From Xanthomonas euroxanthea (GTDB taxonomy: Bacteria; Pseudomonadota; Gammaproteobacteria; Xanthomonadales; Xanthomonadaceae), in assembly GCF_900476395.1 (NCBI RefSeq), contig NZ_UIHB01000002.1, positions 1 to 64,000 on the forward strand: DNA of 64,000 bases, written 5' to 3'. Of this stretch, positions 34,658 through 42,905 are shown piece after piece; the stretch's first letter is position 1, and each line of letters starts with the position of its first letter. Made by a program: the position numbers and the translations under genes. The notes below the pieces were generated by a model that did not search any database, was not told where the DNA came from, and was given only the letters and a program-made list of their open reading frames with translations.

Positions 34658-36598
34658 TCATCCCTTCTGCGTGGCGATCCAGCGCTGGATCTTCTCCTGC
34701 AGGATATCCAGCGGCACCGAGCCGTCCTTGAGCACCTCGGTGTGGAAGGCGCGCACATCGAAGCGTGGGCCCAGTTCGCGTTGCGCCTGTTCGCGCAACT
34801 GCGCGATCTTCATCTCGCCGACCTTGTACGCCAGCGCCTGGCCGGGAATGGCCATGTAGCGGTCCACCTCGGCCTCGGCATCGGTGCGGGTCATGGCCGA
34901 GTTGTTGAGCATGTAGTCGATCGCCTGCGTGCGGGTCCAGCCCTTGCTGTGCAGGCCGGTGTCGGTGACCAGGCGGATCGAGCGCCACAGCGCGTTCTGC
35001 AGATAGCCGTAGTAGTTGTACGGGTCCTGATACAGGCCCAGTTCGCGGCCCAGCGATTCGGCGTACAGCCCCCAGCCCTCGATGTAGGCGGTCTCGCCAC
35101 CCAGGCGGCGGAACTTGGGCAGGTCGGTCAGCTGCTGCTGCAGCCCGAGCTGGAAGTGGTGGCCGGGGATGGCCTCGTGCAGATACAGGCTTTCGGTTTC
35201 CCAGGTCCTGCGCGCGTCCAGGTCGGAGGTGTTGACGTAGAACACCCCCGGCGTGCTGCCGTCGCCGCTGGGGCGCATGTACGAGCCGCTGGCGGCCGAC
35301 TGCGCACGCTGCGGTTCCACCACGCGCACTTCCAGCGCCGGCATGCCCTGGACATTGAACAGGCGCGGCACCGCCGCTTGCACGCGTCCCTGCAGGCCAC
35401 GGTAATAGCCCAGCAATTCGGTCTCGTTGCGGAACGCGAAGCGCCTGTCGGTCTGCATGAACTTGTAGAACTTGGGCAGGTTGCCGCGGAACCGGACCTG
35501 CTTGGCCAGCGCGGCGATCTCGCCCTGCAGCCGCGCCACCTCGTCCAGCCCGGTCTGGTGGATTTGCTCCGGGGTCAGGTCGGAGGTGGTGCTCTGGCGC
35601 ACGTCGTAGGCGTACCAGGCCGCGCCATTGGGCAGCGCGGTCAGGCCGTCGGTGTCACGGCAGGCGGGCAGGTACTCGGTGGCGATGAAGCCGCGTAGCG
35701 CCCGGTACGCCGGCATGATCCGCACTTCGATCAGGCGCTTGTATTCGGCGGTGATGCGCTGCTTGTCGGCCTCGGGCATGTCTGCCGGCAGGTTGCGCAC
35801 CGGGCCCCAGAACAGGCTGTCTTCGGCATTGCGCGCGATGATCGCATCCAGCTGCGGCAGCACCTTCTGCATCAGGACCTTCGGCTGCACCACGCCGGCC
35901 TGCATGCCGGCCCGCATGTTGGTGATGGCCTGGTCGAACAGGTCCGGGATGCCCACCGCACGCCGCGACCAGTTGTCGTAGTCCTTGACGGTCTTGAACG
36001 GCTGCGCGCCGGTGCCCGAGCCCAGCACCACCGCGATGCTGGCGATGTTGTAGAACTGGTTGATCGGCAGCATCCAGCTGGGGAACTGCTCGGCCGCCAG
36101 TGCGCTGCGCGCATCGCGCACGAAGATCTGGTAGCTGAGCAGGTCCTGCCCGCTCAGGCCGTCCGGCCCCAGCGCCTCGGCCTTGCCCAGCCACAGCACG
36201 GTGAAGTCGTGCGACTGCTGCCGGAACGCCGGCGACAGGAAGTTGGGCAGCTGGTCGTTGTAGCGGGTCTCGCCCTGGAAGGTGGCCTGCAGCGGGTTGA
36301 GCTTGAGCGAGGCATCCCAGTACTGGTCGTAGAGCAGGTTGAGTTGCTGCGCCTTGGTCAGCACCACCGGGGCGGCCACCGCACGTGGCCTGGGCCTGGC
36401 GGCCTTGCCACCCTTGGCGGTCTTCGAGGCCTTGGCTGCCGGCTTGGTGGCCTTCTTGCCCTTGCTCGCCTTCGCGCGCGTTTGCGTGGTCTGTGCCTTG
36501 GCGGTCTTCTTCTTGGCCGCATCGGCGGGCGCTGCCACTGACAGGCTCAGTACGGCGGCCAGGGCCAGGGACAGCAGGCGGGAAAAGCTGAGGGGCAT
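34658..36598 (-). CDS. DUF885 family exported protein with Lys-rich N-terminal tail
   Basis: 646-residue predicted zinc metallohydrolase (peptidase-like). Signal peptide of about 26 residues (LSLSVAAPADA), then about 50 residues very rich in Lys, Ala and Thr (repeated KA/KK steps, histone-H1-like), then the DUF885 domain with the HEAIPGHH zinc motif at 474-481 and an E-rich QxxEGWGLYAE stretch. The ATG at 36598 (MPLSFSRL) fits the signal peptide best; 36616 would be an alternative. Single gene with no close neighbour on its strand. Substrate unknown. Confidence 0.84.
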   Translation of the reverse strand: MPLSFSRLLSLALAAVLSLSVAAPADAAKKKTAKAQTTQTRAKASKGKKATKPAAKASKTAKGGKAARPRPRAVAAPVVLTKAQQLNLLYDQYWDASLKLNPLQATFQGETRYNDQLPNFLSPAFRQQSHDFTVLWLGKAEALGPDGLSGQDLLSYQIFVRDARSALAAEQFPSWMLPINQFYNIASIAVVLGSGTGAQPFKTVKDYDNWSRRAVGIPDLFDQAITNMRAGMQAGVVQPKVLMQKVLPQLDAIIARNAEDSLFWGPVRNLPADMPEADKQRITAEYKRLIEVRIMPAYRALRGFIATEYLPACRDTDGLTALPNGAAWYAYDVRQSTTSDLTPEQIHQTGLDEVARLQGEIAALAKQVRFRGNLPKFYKFMQTDRRFAFRNETELLGYYRGLQGRVQAAVPRLFNVQGMPALEVRVVEPQRAQSAASGSYMRPSGDGSTPGVFYVNTSDLDARRTWETESLYLHEAIPGHHFQLGLQQQLTDLPKFRRLGGETAYIEGWGLYAESLGRELGLYQDPYNYYGYLQNALWRSIRLVTDTGLHSKGWTRTQAIDYMLNNSAMTRTDAEAEVDRYMAIPGQALAYKVGEMKIAQLREQAQRELGPRFDVRAFHTEVLKDGSVPLDILQEKIQRWIATQKG

Positions 36599-36749
36599 TA
36601 CCGGCTCCGGGAACAAGCGAGCGGGGAGCTTGCCCGATCCGCACCGTTCCGGCCACCCATCGGGCGCACGGGGCGCGCCTGGAATTCATGAAGCCCGCTG
36701 CGCATGCCTGCGGCGCGCAGGCATGCTGCAGTGCGATAGGCTTGCGCTC

Positions 36750-37622
36750 ATGCCAAGCGATGAATCGACATGCGGGACCCAGGTGCCCGTGCAGGGTGGG
36801 CAGGGTTTCTGGCGCGATCCGGCGTTGCCCTTTGTCGAACTGCGCCAGGTGATCAACAGCCGCAGCCTGTGTTATGCCGCGCATACGCACGAGCAATGGT
36901 CGGTGGGCGCGGTCGACCGCGGGCTTGCGCGCTATCGCAATGGACGCGTGAGGGCGCAGGTGTGCGCGCGGTCGCTGACCCTGATCAACCCGGGCGAGGT
37001 GCATGCCTGCAATCCGGATCAGCAGCAGGACTGGTCGTTCCGCATGCTGTATCTGGACGTGGCGTGGCTGCGCGAACAACAGCGCGCACTCGGCCTGGCC
37101 ACCAATGCCGATGTGCACCTGCTGGCGGCGCCGCTGTGCCAGACCCCGGCAGCCTATGCCGCCTTCGACCGCATGCATGCCGTATTGACCGATGGCAATG
37201 CCGACGCGCTTGCACGCGAGAGTGCATTGATCGCGTTCGTGGCGCGGCTGCATCTGCATGTGGAGCCGATGAGTCGCGCGCTTGCGGTCGATACCGGGCC
37301 GATGCGACGGGTGGCCGAGTATCTGCAGACCCATCACGCGCGTGCGGTATCGCTGCGCGAACTGTGCACGCTGGCCGGGATGCCGGCGCCGCGGCTGATT
37401 CGCGGCTTTCGCCAGGCCCACGGGATGACCCCGCATGCGTATCTGCTGGACTGCCGTTTCCAGCGTGCACGCGAGGCCTTGCGGCGTGGCGGAGAGATCG
37501 CCGAAGTCGCCTATGCGCATGGCTACGCCGATCAGGCGCATCTGCAGCGCAGCTTCAAACGCGTCTGGGCGGTGACACCGGGGCGTTATCGCAATGCGGT
37601 CCCTAGTTCCATCAGCAGATAG
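36750..37622 (+). CDS. AraC family transcriptional regulator
   Basis: 290-residue regulator: N-terminal cupin-type sensing domain (AAHTHEQWSVGAVDRG, TLINPGEVHACNP) and a C-terminal pair of helix-turn-helix motifs (LRELCTLAGMPAPRLIRGFRQAHGMTPHAYLLDCR, IAEVAYAHGYADQAHLQRSFKRVWAVTPGRYR). It overlaps the end of the convergent LysE-type exporter gene by 37 bp and probably controls it, a frequent pairing in which the effector is the exported amino acid or a related metabolite. Confidence 0.92.
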   Translation: MPSDESTCGTQVPVQGGQGFWRDPALPFVELRQVINSRSLCYAAHTHEQWSVGAVDRGLARYRNGRVRAQVCARSLTLINPGEVHACNPDQQQDWSFRMLYLDVAWLREQQRALGLATNADVHLLAAPLCQTPAAYAAFDRMHAVLTDGNADALARESALIAFVARLHLHVEPMSRALAVDTGPMRRVAEYLQTHHARAVSLRELCTLAGMPAPRLIRGFRQAHGMTPHAYLLDCRFQRAREALRRGGEIAEVAYAHGYADQAHLQRSFKRVWAVTPGRYRNAVPSSISR

Positions 37623-38188
37623 ACCGCGCTCAGTACAAGCAGTGCGGCCAACACCCGGTTCAAGCGCCGTAGCTGTTTGGGCACCTGCACATGCCGCCGC
37701 AGCGCTGCGCCGGCCAGCAACCAGCACGCCAGCGAGGGGTAGCAGACCAGTGCATACACCGCCGCAAAGCCCGCCAGCTGCGTGGTGCCTGCCGTTGCAT
37801 ACAGCGCAACGCCGGAGGTCGCCGCCAACCAGGCCTTGGGGTTGAGCCACTGCATCGCCGCACCGGTCCAGAACGAGGCGGCCGGGCGCGGCCTGGCCGT
37901 TTCGATGACGCCATCGTCGCGCAGCAGGCGCCAGGCCATGTAGAGCAGGAACCCCACCCCTGCCAGATGCAAGGCACGGCCGAGCAGCGGCCAGCGCAGC
38001 AACACCTGCTGCAGTCCCAGGCCCACCAACAGCAGCAGCGCGACGAAGCCGACGGTGGCGCCGATCACGTGGCCATGCCCGGCACGCGCGCCGGCACTGG
38101 CGCCGGTGCTCAGGGCGACCAGGTTGACCGGGCCGGGCGAAATCGAGCACACCAGCGCAAAGCTGGCCATTGCGACAAGATGGTCCAT
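37586..38188 (-). CDS. LysE family amino acid exporter
   Basis: 200-residue inner-membrane exporter with about six hydrophobic segments and the family's N-terminal SPGPVNLVAL motif. Likely exports an amino acid or homoserine lactone-like compound in exchange for protons. The ATG at 38188 (MDHLVAMASFAL) is chosen; the 3' end overlaps the convergent AraC gene by 37 bp, so their transcripts form a short antisense pair. Confidence 0.9.
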   Translation of the reverse strand: MDHLVAMASFALVCSISPGPVNLVALSTGASAGARAGHGHVIGATVGFVALLLLVGLGLQQVLLRWPLLGRALHLAGVGFLLYMAWRLLRDDGVIETARPRPAASFWTGAAMQWLNPKAWLAATSGVALYATAGTTQLAGFAAVYALVCYPSLACWLLAGAALRRHVQVPKQLRRLNRVLAALLVLSAVYLLMELGTALR

Positions 38189-38407
38189 GGCGCGGAATCC
38201 GTAGCGGGGCGCACCAGCATGGCTGGCGACCGCAGCCGCGGATTGAACAAAATTTCGATGGGCGGTCGTTGCAGCCGTCGCATGATCGGCAAGCGCAGCG
38301 AACGGGCGGCAGGCGGGCTGCGCGCAAGACCGATGTGACGGTTCGATGCCGCCGCCCGGGCGCCGGTGGTTGCCCTGCAGCGATGCGGCCGGCAGGCTTC
38401 CGCGTTG

Positions 38408-39184
38408 TCAGCCGGAGGCGGCTTCTTCGCGTAGCTGCTCGGCGCGCTCGGCGCCCAGGTATGCGCCGATGGCGCGGCGCGCCAGATACAGCAGCGGGAT
38501 CAGTGCGATCGCAAAGCCCATCTTGTACACGTAGTTGAGCGTGCTCACCGCCAGAAACTGGTCGATGGACCAGTGCTGCGGTCCGAGCACGAAGGCGATG
38601 TAGATCACCACGAAGCTGTCCACCAATTGCGACACCGCCGTGGAGCCGGTGGCACGCAGCCACACGTGCTTTTCGCCGGTGGCGCGGCGGATGCGATGGA
38701 ATACCGACACGTCGATCAACTGGCCGAACAGGAACGCCACCAGCGAGCCGCCGATCGTCCACAGGCCCTGGCCGAACACCGCTGCAAAGGCCGCCTGGTA
38801 GTCGGGCACGCCCTGGCCCTGCGCCGCCGTGACCCACCAGGCTGCCGGCGCCAATGCGATCGCGGCAAACGCGAACACGAAGCCGTAGCCGATCAGCACC
38901 ACCGCCACCCACGAGATGAAACGCACCCCGCGGCTGCCGAAGAACTCGTTGATGGTGTCGGTCATGATGAACACCACCGGCCACAACAAGGTGCCGGCGG
39001 TGAAGCTGAGCGAGCCGGTCTGGCCGAACAGGTTCCAGTTCAACGGCGCGATGCCGAGGGTGTCTTCCAGCGCGAAGATCTTGACGCCGATGAACTCGGC
39101 CAATGCCGCGTTGACGCAAAAGAACGCGGCCAGCGCAATGAACAGGCGGACCGCACGATCGTCGAGGGTACGCGGCCGTGTCAT
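38408..39184 (-). CDS. yhhQ: Queuosine precursor transporter (VUT/YhhQ family)
   Basis: 258-residue integral membrane protein that imports queuine or preQ0/preQ1 for tRNA modification. The signatures NAALAEFIGVKIF, TDTINEFFG and GQLIDVSVFHRIRR are typical of the VUT family. Six to seven membrane segments. The 3-bp gap to DUF502 (whose stop is at 39189) suggests co-transcription, DUF502 first. The C-terminus ends EEAASG, acidic and cytosolic. Confidence 0.92.
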   Translation of the reverse strand: MTRPRTLDDRAVRLFIALAAFFCVNAALAEFIGVKIFALEDTLGIAPLNWNLFGQTGSLSFTAGTLLWPVVFIMTDTINEFFGSRGVRFISWVAVVLIGYGFVFAFAAIALAPAAWWVTAAQGQGVPDYQAAFAAVFGQGLWTIGGSLVAFLFGQLIDVSVFHRIRRATGEKHVWLRATGSTAVSQLVDSFVVIYIAFVLGPQHWSIDQFLAVSTLNYVYKMGFAIALIPLLYLARRAIGAYLGAERAEQLREEAASG

Positions 39185-39188
39185 TGCG

Positions 39189-39863
39189 TCAGCGATCCGC
39201 CGTGCGGGTGAAGGGAACCGAGTCGGGCGCCACTGCGCCGCCGGAGATGATGAAGCTCATGGCCTGATCCACGCTCCAGTCGGTGGGCGTGAGCAGCTCC
39301 ACCGGCACGATCTCCAGATAGCCGGAGGTCGGGTTGGGCGTGGTCGGCACATACACCGCCGCCAGCTCGCGGCCGGTGCCCTGTTCCTTGATCACCCGCG
39401 TGACCAGGCCGATCGACTTCATGTCGCGATGCGGGAAGTCGATCAGCACCACGCGTTGGGTGCTGCCGGGCTGGGTCTGCAGGATGTCGAGCAATTTGCG
39501 CGCGCTGTCGTAGACCACGCTGGCCAGCGGGATGCGCCGCATGATCGCCTCGAACCAGCGCAGCAGGCGCTGGCCGATCACGCGCCGGCTCAGGATGCCG
39601 ACGAACAGGATCACGCCCACGGTGGCGATCAGCGCGATGGTGTTCTGCACCCACAGCGCCTTGATCCAGCCCAGATAATCGGGGAACGAGGCGGCGATGC
39701 GTTCGGACAGCGGCACCACCCACGGGCTGCTGATGCCCGACAACAGCGAGAAGACGAACTTCACCACCACCCAGGTCAACCAGACCGGCAGCAGGGTGAG
39801 CAAGCCGGTCAGGAAGACCCGTTGCAGGGAAGGGCGGGAATGCGGGGTGAGAGATTCGGACAT
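39189..39863 (-). CDS. DUF502 family membrane protein
   Basis: 224-residue protein with two N-terminal membrane helices (FLTGLLTLLPVWLTWVVVKFVF, IALIATVGVILFVGILS) and a soluble C-terminal domain containing VVLIDFPHRDMKSIGLVTR and VPTTPNPTSGYLEIVP. The family occurs across bacteria and plants (COV proteins), is membrane-linked, and has no known biochemical role. It precedes yhhQ by 4 bp on the same strand. Confidence 0.88.
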   Translation of the reverse strand: MSESLTPHSRPSLQRVFLTGLLTLLPVWLTWVVVKFVFSLLSGISSPWVVPLSERIAASFPDYLGWIKALWVQNTIALIATVGVILFVGILSRRVIGQRLLRWFEAIMRRIPLASVVYDSARKLLDILQTQPGSTQRVVLIDFPHRDMKSIGLVTRVIKEQGTGRELAAVYVPTTPNPTSGYLEIVPVELLTPTDWSVDQAMSFIISGGAVAPDSVPFTRTADR

Positions 39864-40381
39864 GCGCGCATTGTAGGCATTCGGTCGTGCCCGGTGCAGG
39901 TGAGGCGGGGATTTGGGATTGGGCATTGGGGATTCGTAAAAGATGCACTGCTGCGTGCTGAAAGGTCGCCCTCAGGCAGTGACACTTCGCGTGCGCAAGG
40001 CGGTAGCAGGTCGCTTCCTCATCCCGCCGGAGAGAAGGGACTCACGGCACTGGAGGCGCGTATGACAGCCGCGACCGCCTGGGCGACTGGGCTGATGCTG
40101 CTGCGCTCAAGCCAAACATGGCTTTCGGTTGGGGGGCGGTGGTGTGGTGTCTCGGCAAGGCGGGGGCGCGGTTGTCCGTCGAACGCAATCGGTCGTACAA
40201 GTAGGCGAAGGCCTCGCTCGCCAGATGCCTGCAGCCTGCGAAAAACGCGTGGTCATCAGACAGGCCAAGGCTTAGAAACCAACATGCCGCGCCCTTGCGG
40301 GACGCGGCATGTGATCGAGTACGCGTTAAAACAGAACGCTCGCACATCGAGTCAGCAGATTGCAGTGCCGGCAAACGGCGT
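39864..40381. other. 518-bp intergenic region with two repeat remnants
   Basis: A G-rich GGGGATTGG-type repeat block lies at 39907-39935, and a degenerate copy of the ccttctccc hairpin element lies at 40017-40040. No frame looks coding: those through here are low-complexity and lack a start with a ribosome binding site. A hairpin at 40285-40312 is treated separately. Confidence 0.6.
40285..40312 (-). terminator. Hairpin downstream of the alginate-export-type porin
   Basis: catgccgcgccc pairs with gggacgcggcatg (one bulged base) around a short ttgc loop. On the minus strand it is followed by ttggtttc, a weak T-rich tail. Distance to the porin stop at 40382 is 70 bp, so it probably ends that transcript. 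Confidence 0.55.
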
Positions 40382-41950
40382 TCAGAACCGGAAGTTCAAC
40401 CAGCCCATGACGAAGGTCGAATCGCCGTAGCCGGCTTTTTCGAGCGCGGGCCCTGCCATCAGGTGTTCGGCGCGGAAGGTCACCGACCAGTTCGGGTCGA
40501 TGTTCCAGGTGGCGTTGATGCGCGGCATGGTGCCGATGCGGCGCTCGCCGGTGTTCTGCGTGCGTGCGTAGGCGCGTGCCTGGTTGTTGTAGATCGCATC
40601 GCTGGTGGTCTGGCGCCACAGGGTTTCCCATTCCAGGTTCACCGTGAGCTTGGATGTGGGCGAGAAGGTGAACGTGGGCGCGGCGGTGACCAGGTTGACC
40701 GGGCCGAAGAACGTCGCCCAGCTGAAGTAGATCGTATTGCCGTACAGGAAGTTGTTGTTGCGCAGCGTGCCGGTGCCGGAGGTGCCGCCGCCACCGGAGG
40801 CGATTTCGCTATGGAAGCCCAGGCGCGGCTTCCAGCCGTTGTCGCTCAGCGTCCACGCATTGGAGGTGCTGGCCATGTAGGCACGCAGGTCGCGCCCGCC
40901 GTAGCTGCCGCGCTGCACGGTCACGAACGAGTCGGTGCGCAGCTTGCCCACATTGCCCCACAGGCGCAGCCCGTAGTAGTTGCGGTTTTCTTCGGCGGTC
41001 TGCCGGCCCCAGACCTGGTTGTCGTTGCGGAACTGATAGAAGAACGGCTCCAGATACATCGGCTTGGCGGTCGGCATGCGCCAGCCGCCGACCACGCCGC
41101 GGAAGTGCCGCGAGCGGTCGATGCGATCATCGCCCAGTCCCTCGGTGCCATCCAGGTTGAAGTTGAAATCGAACAGGTCCACGCGGGTCTTTTCGCCGAT
41201 CGCCCAGGCGCGCACACCGTTGAAGGTCACGAAGATGTCGGTGTTGTCGCGCAAGGCCATCAGCGTGGTGGGGCCATCGACAAACACCTGGCGGCCCACG
41301 CGCAGGCCGAGGTCGGCATCATTGACGCGTCCTTTCACATCGAAAAACACCTGCTGCAGGATCGCGTTGTTTTCCTGCGTACCGGTCTTGGCGCCCTCGT
41401 TGCGTCCATCCAGGCTGCCGTGCGCCAGTTCCGTGTACAGACGGAAGTGCTCGCCAATATGGAAGTCGGCACCGAAGAACGCGCGCAACAGGTACTGCTG
41501 CTGCGAGTGGCTGCCGGGAATCAGACCGGGATTGGTGATGGTATTGCTGCGCACGCGCAGTTCGTTGCTGAGCGAGACATACACATCGCCCGATTCATTG
41601 AACGGAATGTACTTGAGCGGATCGAACGGGCTCTTGCGCTTGGATGGATCCTTCAGATACGACCAGTCCTCGGCCCAACGCACCTGCCACATGTTGCCGC
41701 CCTGCTTGGCTCCCCAGCCCTGCGCTTCGAGCGGATACCCCTTGGCGGGCGCGGGCGCCGCAGGAGCGGCGGGCGCGGCGGGCGCGGCCTTCGCCGGTTC
41801 CGGCTGGGTCTGCTCGGCATTGACCGGCGCGGTCTGCGCCTGCGCAAACCCCAGTGCCGGCAGTGACAACCCGATCGCCAAGCACAGGCACCGGGTGGCG
41901 CCAAAGGAAGTTTCAGCCATGGCCGGCTGTGCCAAGCGTGCTAGTCGCAT
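40382..41950 (-). CDS. Alginate export family outer-membrane protein
   Basis: 522-residue beta-barrel porin of the AlgE/alginate-export family. A signal peptide (core LCLAIGLSLPALGFAQA) is followed by a Pro/Ala-rich linker, about residues 40-70, then antiparallel beta-strands and a C-terminal Phe (GWLNFRF) typical of outer-membrane proteins. Start: the ATG at 41950 has AGGG 8 bp ahead; 41920 lacks one. No alginate synthesis genes lie nearby, so the substrate is probably another polysaccharide or anion. It stands alone on its strand. Confidence 0.87.
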   Translation of the reverse strand: MRLARLAQPAMAETSFGATRCLCLAIGLSLPALGFAQAQTAPVNAEQTQPEPAKAAPAAPAAPAAPAPAKGYPLEAQGWGAKQGGNMWQVRWAEDWSYLKDPSKRKSPFDPLKYIPFNESGDVYVSLSNELRVRSNTITNPGLIPGSHSQQQYLLRAFFGADFHIGEHFRLYTELAHGSLDGRNEGAKTGTQENNAILQQVFFDVKGRVNDADLGLRVGRQVFVDGPTTLMALRDNTDIFVTFNGVRAWAIGEKTRVDLFDFNFNLDGTEGLGDDRIDRSRHFRGVVGGWRMPTAKPMYLEPFFYQFRNDNQVWGRQTAEENRNYYGLRLWGNVGKLRTDSFVTVQRGSYGGRDLRAYMASTSNAWTLSDNGWKPRLGFHSEIASGGGGTSGTGTLRNNNFLYGNTIYFSWATFFGPVNLVTAAPTFTFSPTSKLTVNLEWETLWRQTTSDAIYNNQARAYARTQNTGERRIGTMPRINATWNIDPNWSVTFRAEHLMAGPALEKAGYGDSTFVMGWLNFRF

Positions 41951-42283
41951 CGTGTCGCCCTATCGAAAAAGTGAGTCGTCTGAGCAAGTGGTATCGGCCC
42001 AGTGGGCAATGACTGTAGTGGAGCGCTGCCGCAAAGGGAGTAACCCAATGGTTCTAAGCACATGAGCGGGGATTGGGGAGTCGGGATTGGGGATTCGCAA
42101 AAGCGGGCCTGCAAATAACGCGCCAGGTCTTCTTCAGTTCGCTTGAGTCGGTTTAAGGAAATTCTCGGTTGCTTGCCTTTGCAAATCCCCAATCCCGATT
42201 TTCCTATCCCGGCCCGTGACTACCGACATATTCGCTATTCCTAACTCGCAATAGCATTGCCTTCGACCTGGTGGAGCTGGCCG
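41951..42283. other. 333-bp intergenic region with an inverted repeat pair
   Basis: It separates the porin and the PadR regulator, which are divergent, so their promoters lie here. The inverted GGGGATTGG/CCAATCCCC pair (42068-42096 and 42184-42211) occupies the middle. I see no gene. Confidence 0.55.
42068..42211. repeat. Inverted GGGAATC-type repeat pair
   Basis: Left block 42068-42096 (ggggattggggagtcgggat...) and right block 42184-42211 (aatccccaatcccgatt...) are imperfect complements separated by 87 bp. Confidence 0.75.
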
Positions 42284-42643
42284 ATGAGCGAATCCGATGC
42301 CTGCCTGCGGACATTCCAGAAGGAGCTGAGTGCCGGCACGGTGTCGCTGGCCTTGCTGGCAGTGCTGGCGCAGGCCGATGCGCCGCTGTACGGCTATCTG
42401 ATCGCCAAGCGGCTGGAGCGGCTGGGCGGCGTGCTCAGCGGCAAGCAGAGCGCGCTGTATCCGGTGCTGCGCAATCTGGACGGCGCAGGGCTGCCGCACA
42501 GCCATGTCGAGCCCTCCGCGTCCGGGCCGCCGCGGCGCTACTACCGCATCGCCCAAACCGGGCGTGATTGCCTGCGCGACTGGAGCGCCGCCTGGCGCGC
42601 CCCCCGCGATTCGGTTGACGCAGTGCTGGAGGGGACCCACTGA
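42284..42643 (+). CDS. PadR family transcriptional regulator
   Basis: 119-residue winged-helix repressor: the SLALLAVLAQADAPLYGYLIAKRL helix-turn-helix and a GKQSALYPVLRNLDGAGLPHSHV wing, then RYYRIAQTGRDCLRDW. PadR family members respond to phenolics, drugs or membrane stress. The stop overlaps the next ATG in TGATGA at 42641-42646, as in PadR-membrane protein operons, but that frame ends after 12 codons; the partner seems lost. A bidirectional terminator follows at 42852-42896. Confidence 0.82.
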   Translation: MSESDACLRTFQKELSAGTVSLALLAVLAQADAPLYGYLIAKRLERLGGVLSGKQSALYPVLRNLDGAGLPHSHVEPSASGPPRRYYRIAQTGRDCLRDWSAAWRAPRDSVDAVLEGTH

Positions 42644-42851
42644 TGACAGGCACGTCCGTTGCCGGCCACCATTCCCGGTGACCTTGTGCAAGTGCGCCAG
42701 CCCTGGCCTGCGCGGACCCGGCGACGCTCCAGGATGCGCTCCACGATGCCGAACCGGGAAGGGTTCATGGCACTCCTGCGGGCGGTGAGGGCGGTGAGGG
42801 CACCGCGCACGCGACCAGTCCTCTGGGTTGGCGCGAACCAGGCATCTGCGC

Positions 42852-42896
42852 ATAAAAAAAACGCCCCTCGATCGGTCTCGATCGAGGGGCGTTTTT
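42852..42896. terminator. Bidirectional terminator between padR and phaZ
   Basis: 14-bp perfect stem (acgcccctcgatcg at 42859-42872 with its complement at 42877-42890), loop gtct, flanked by eight A's on one side and six T's on the other. It can end both the plus-strand PadR transcript and the minus-strand phaZ transcript, 10 bp beyond the phaZ stop. Confidence 0.92.
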
Positions 42897-42905
42897 TGTT
42901 GCAGG

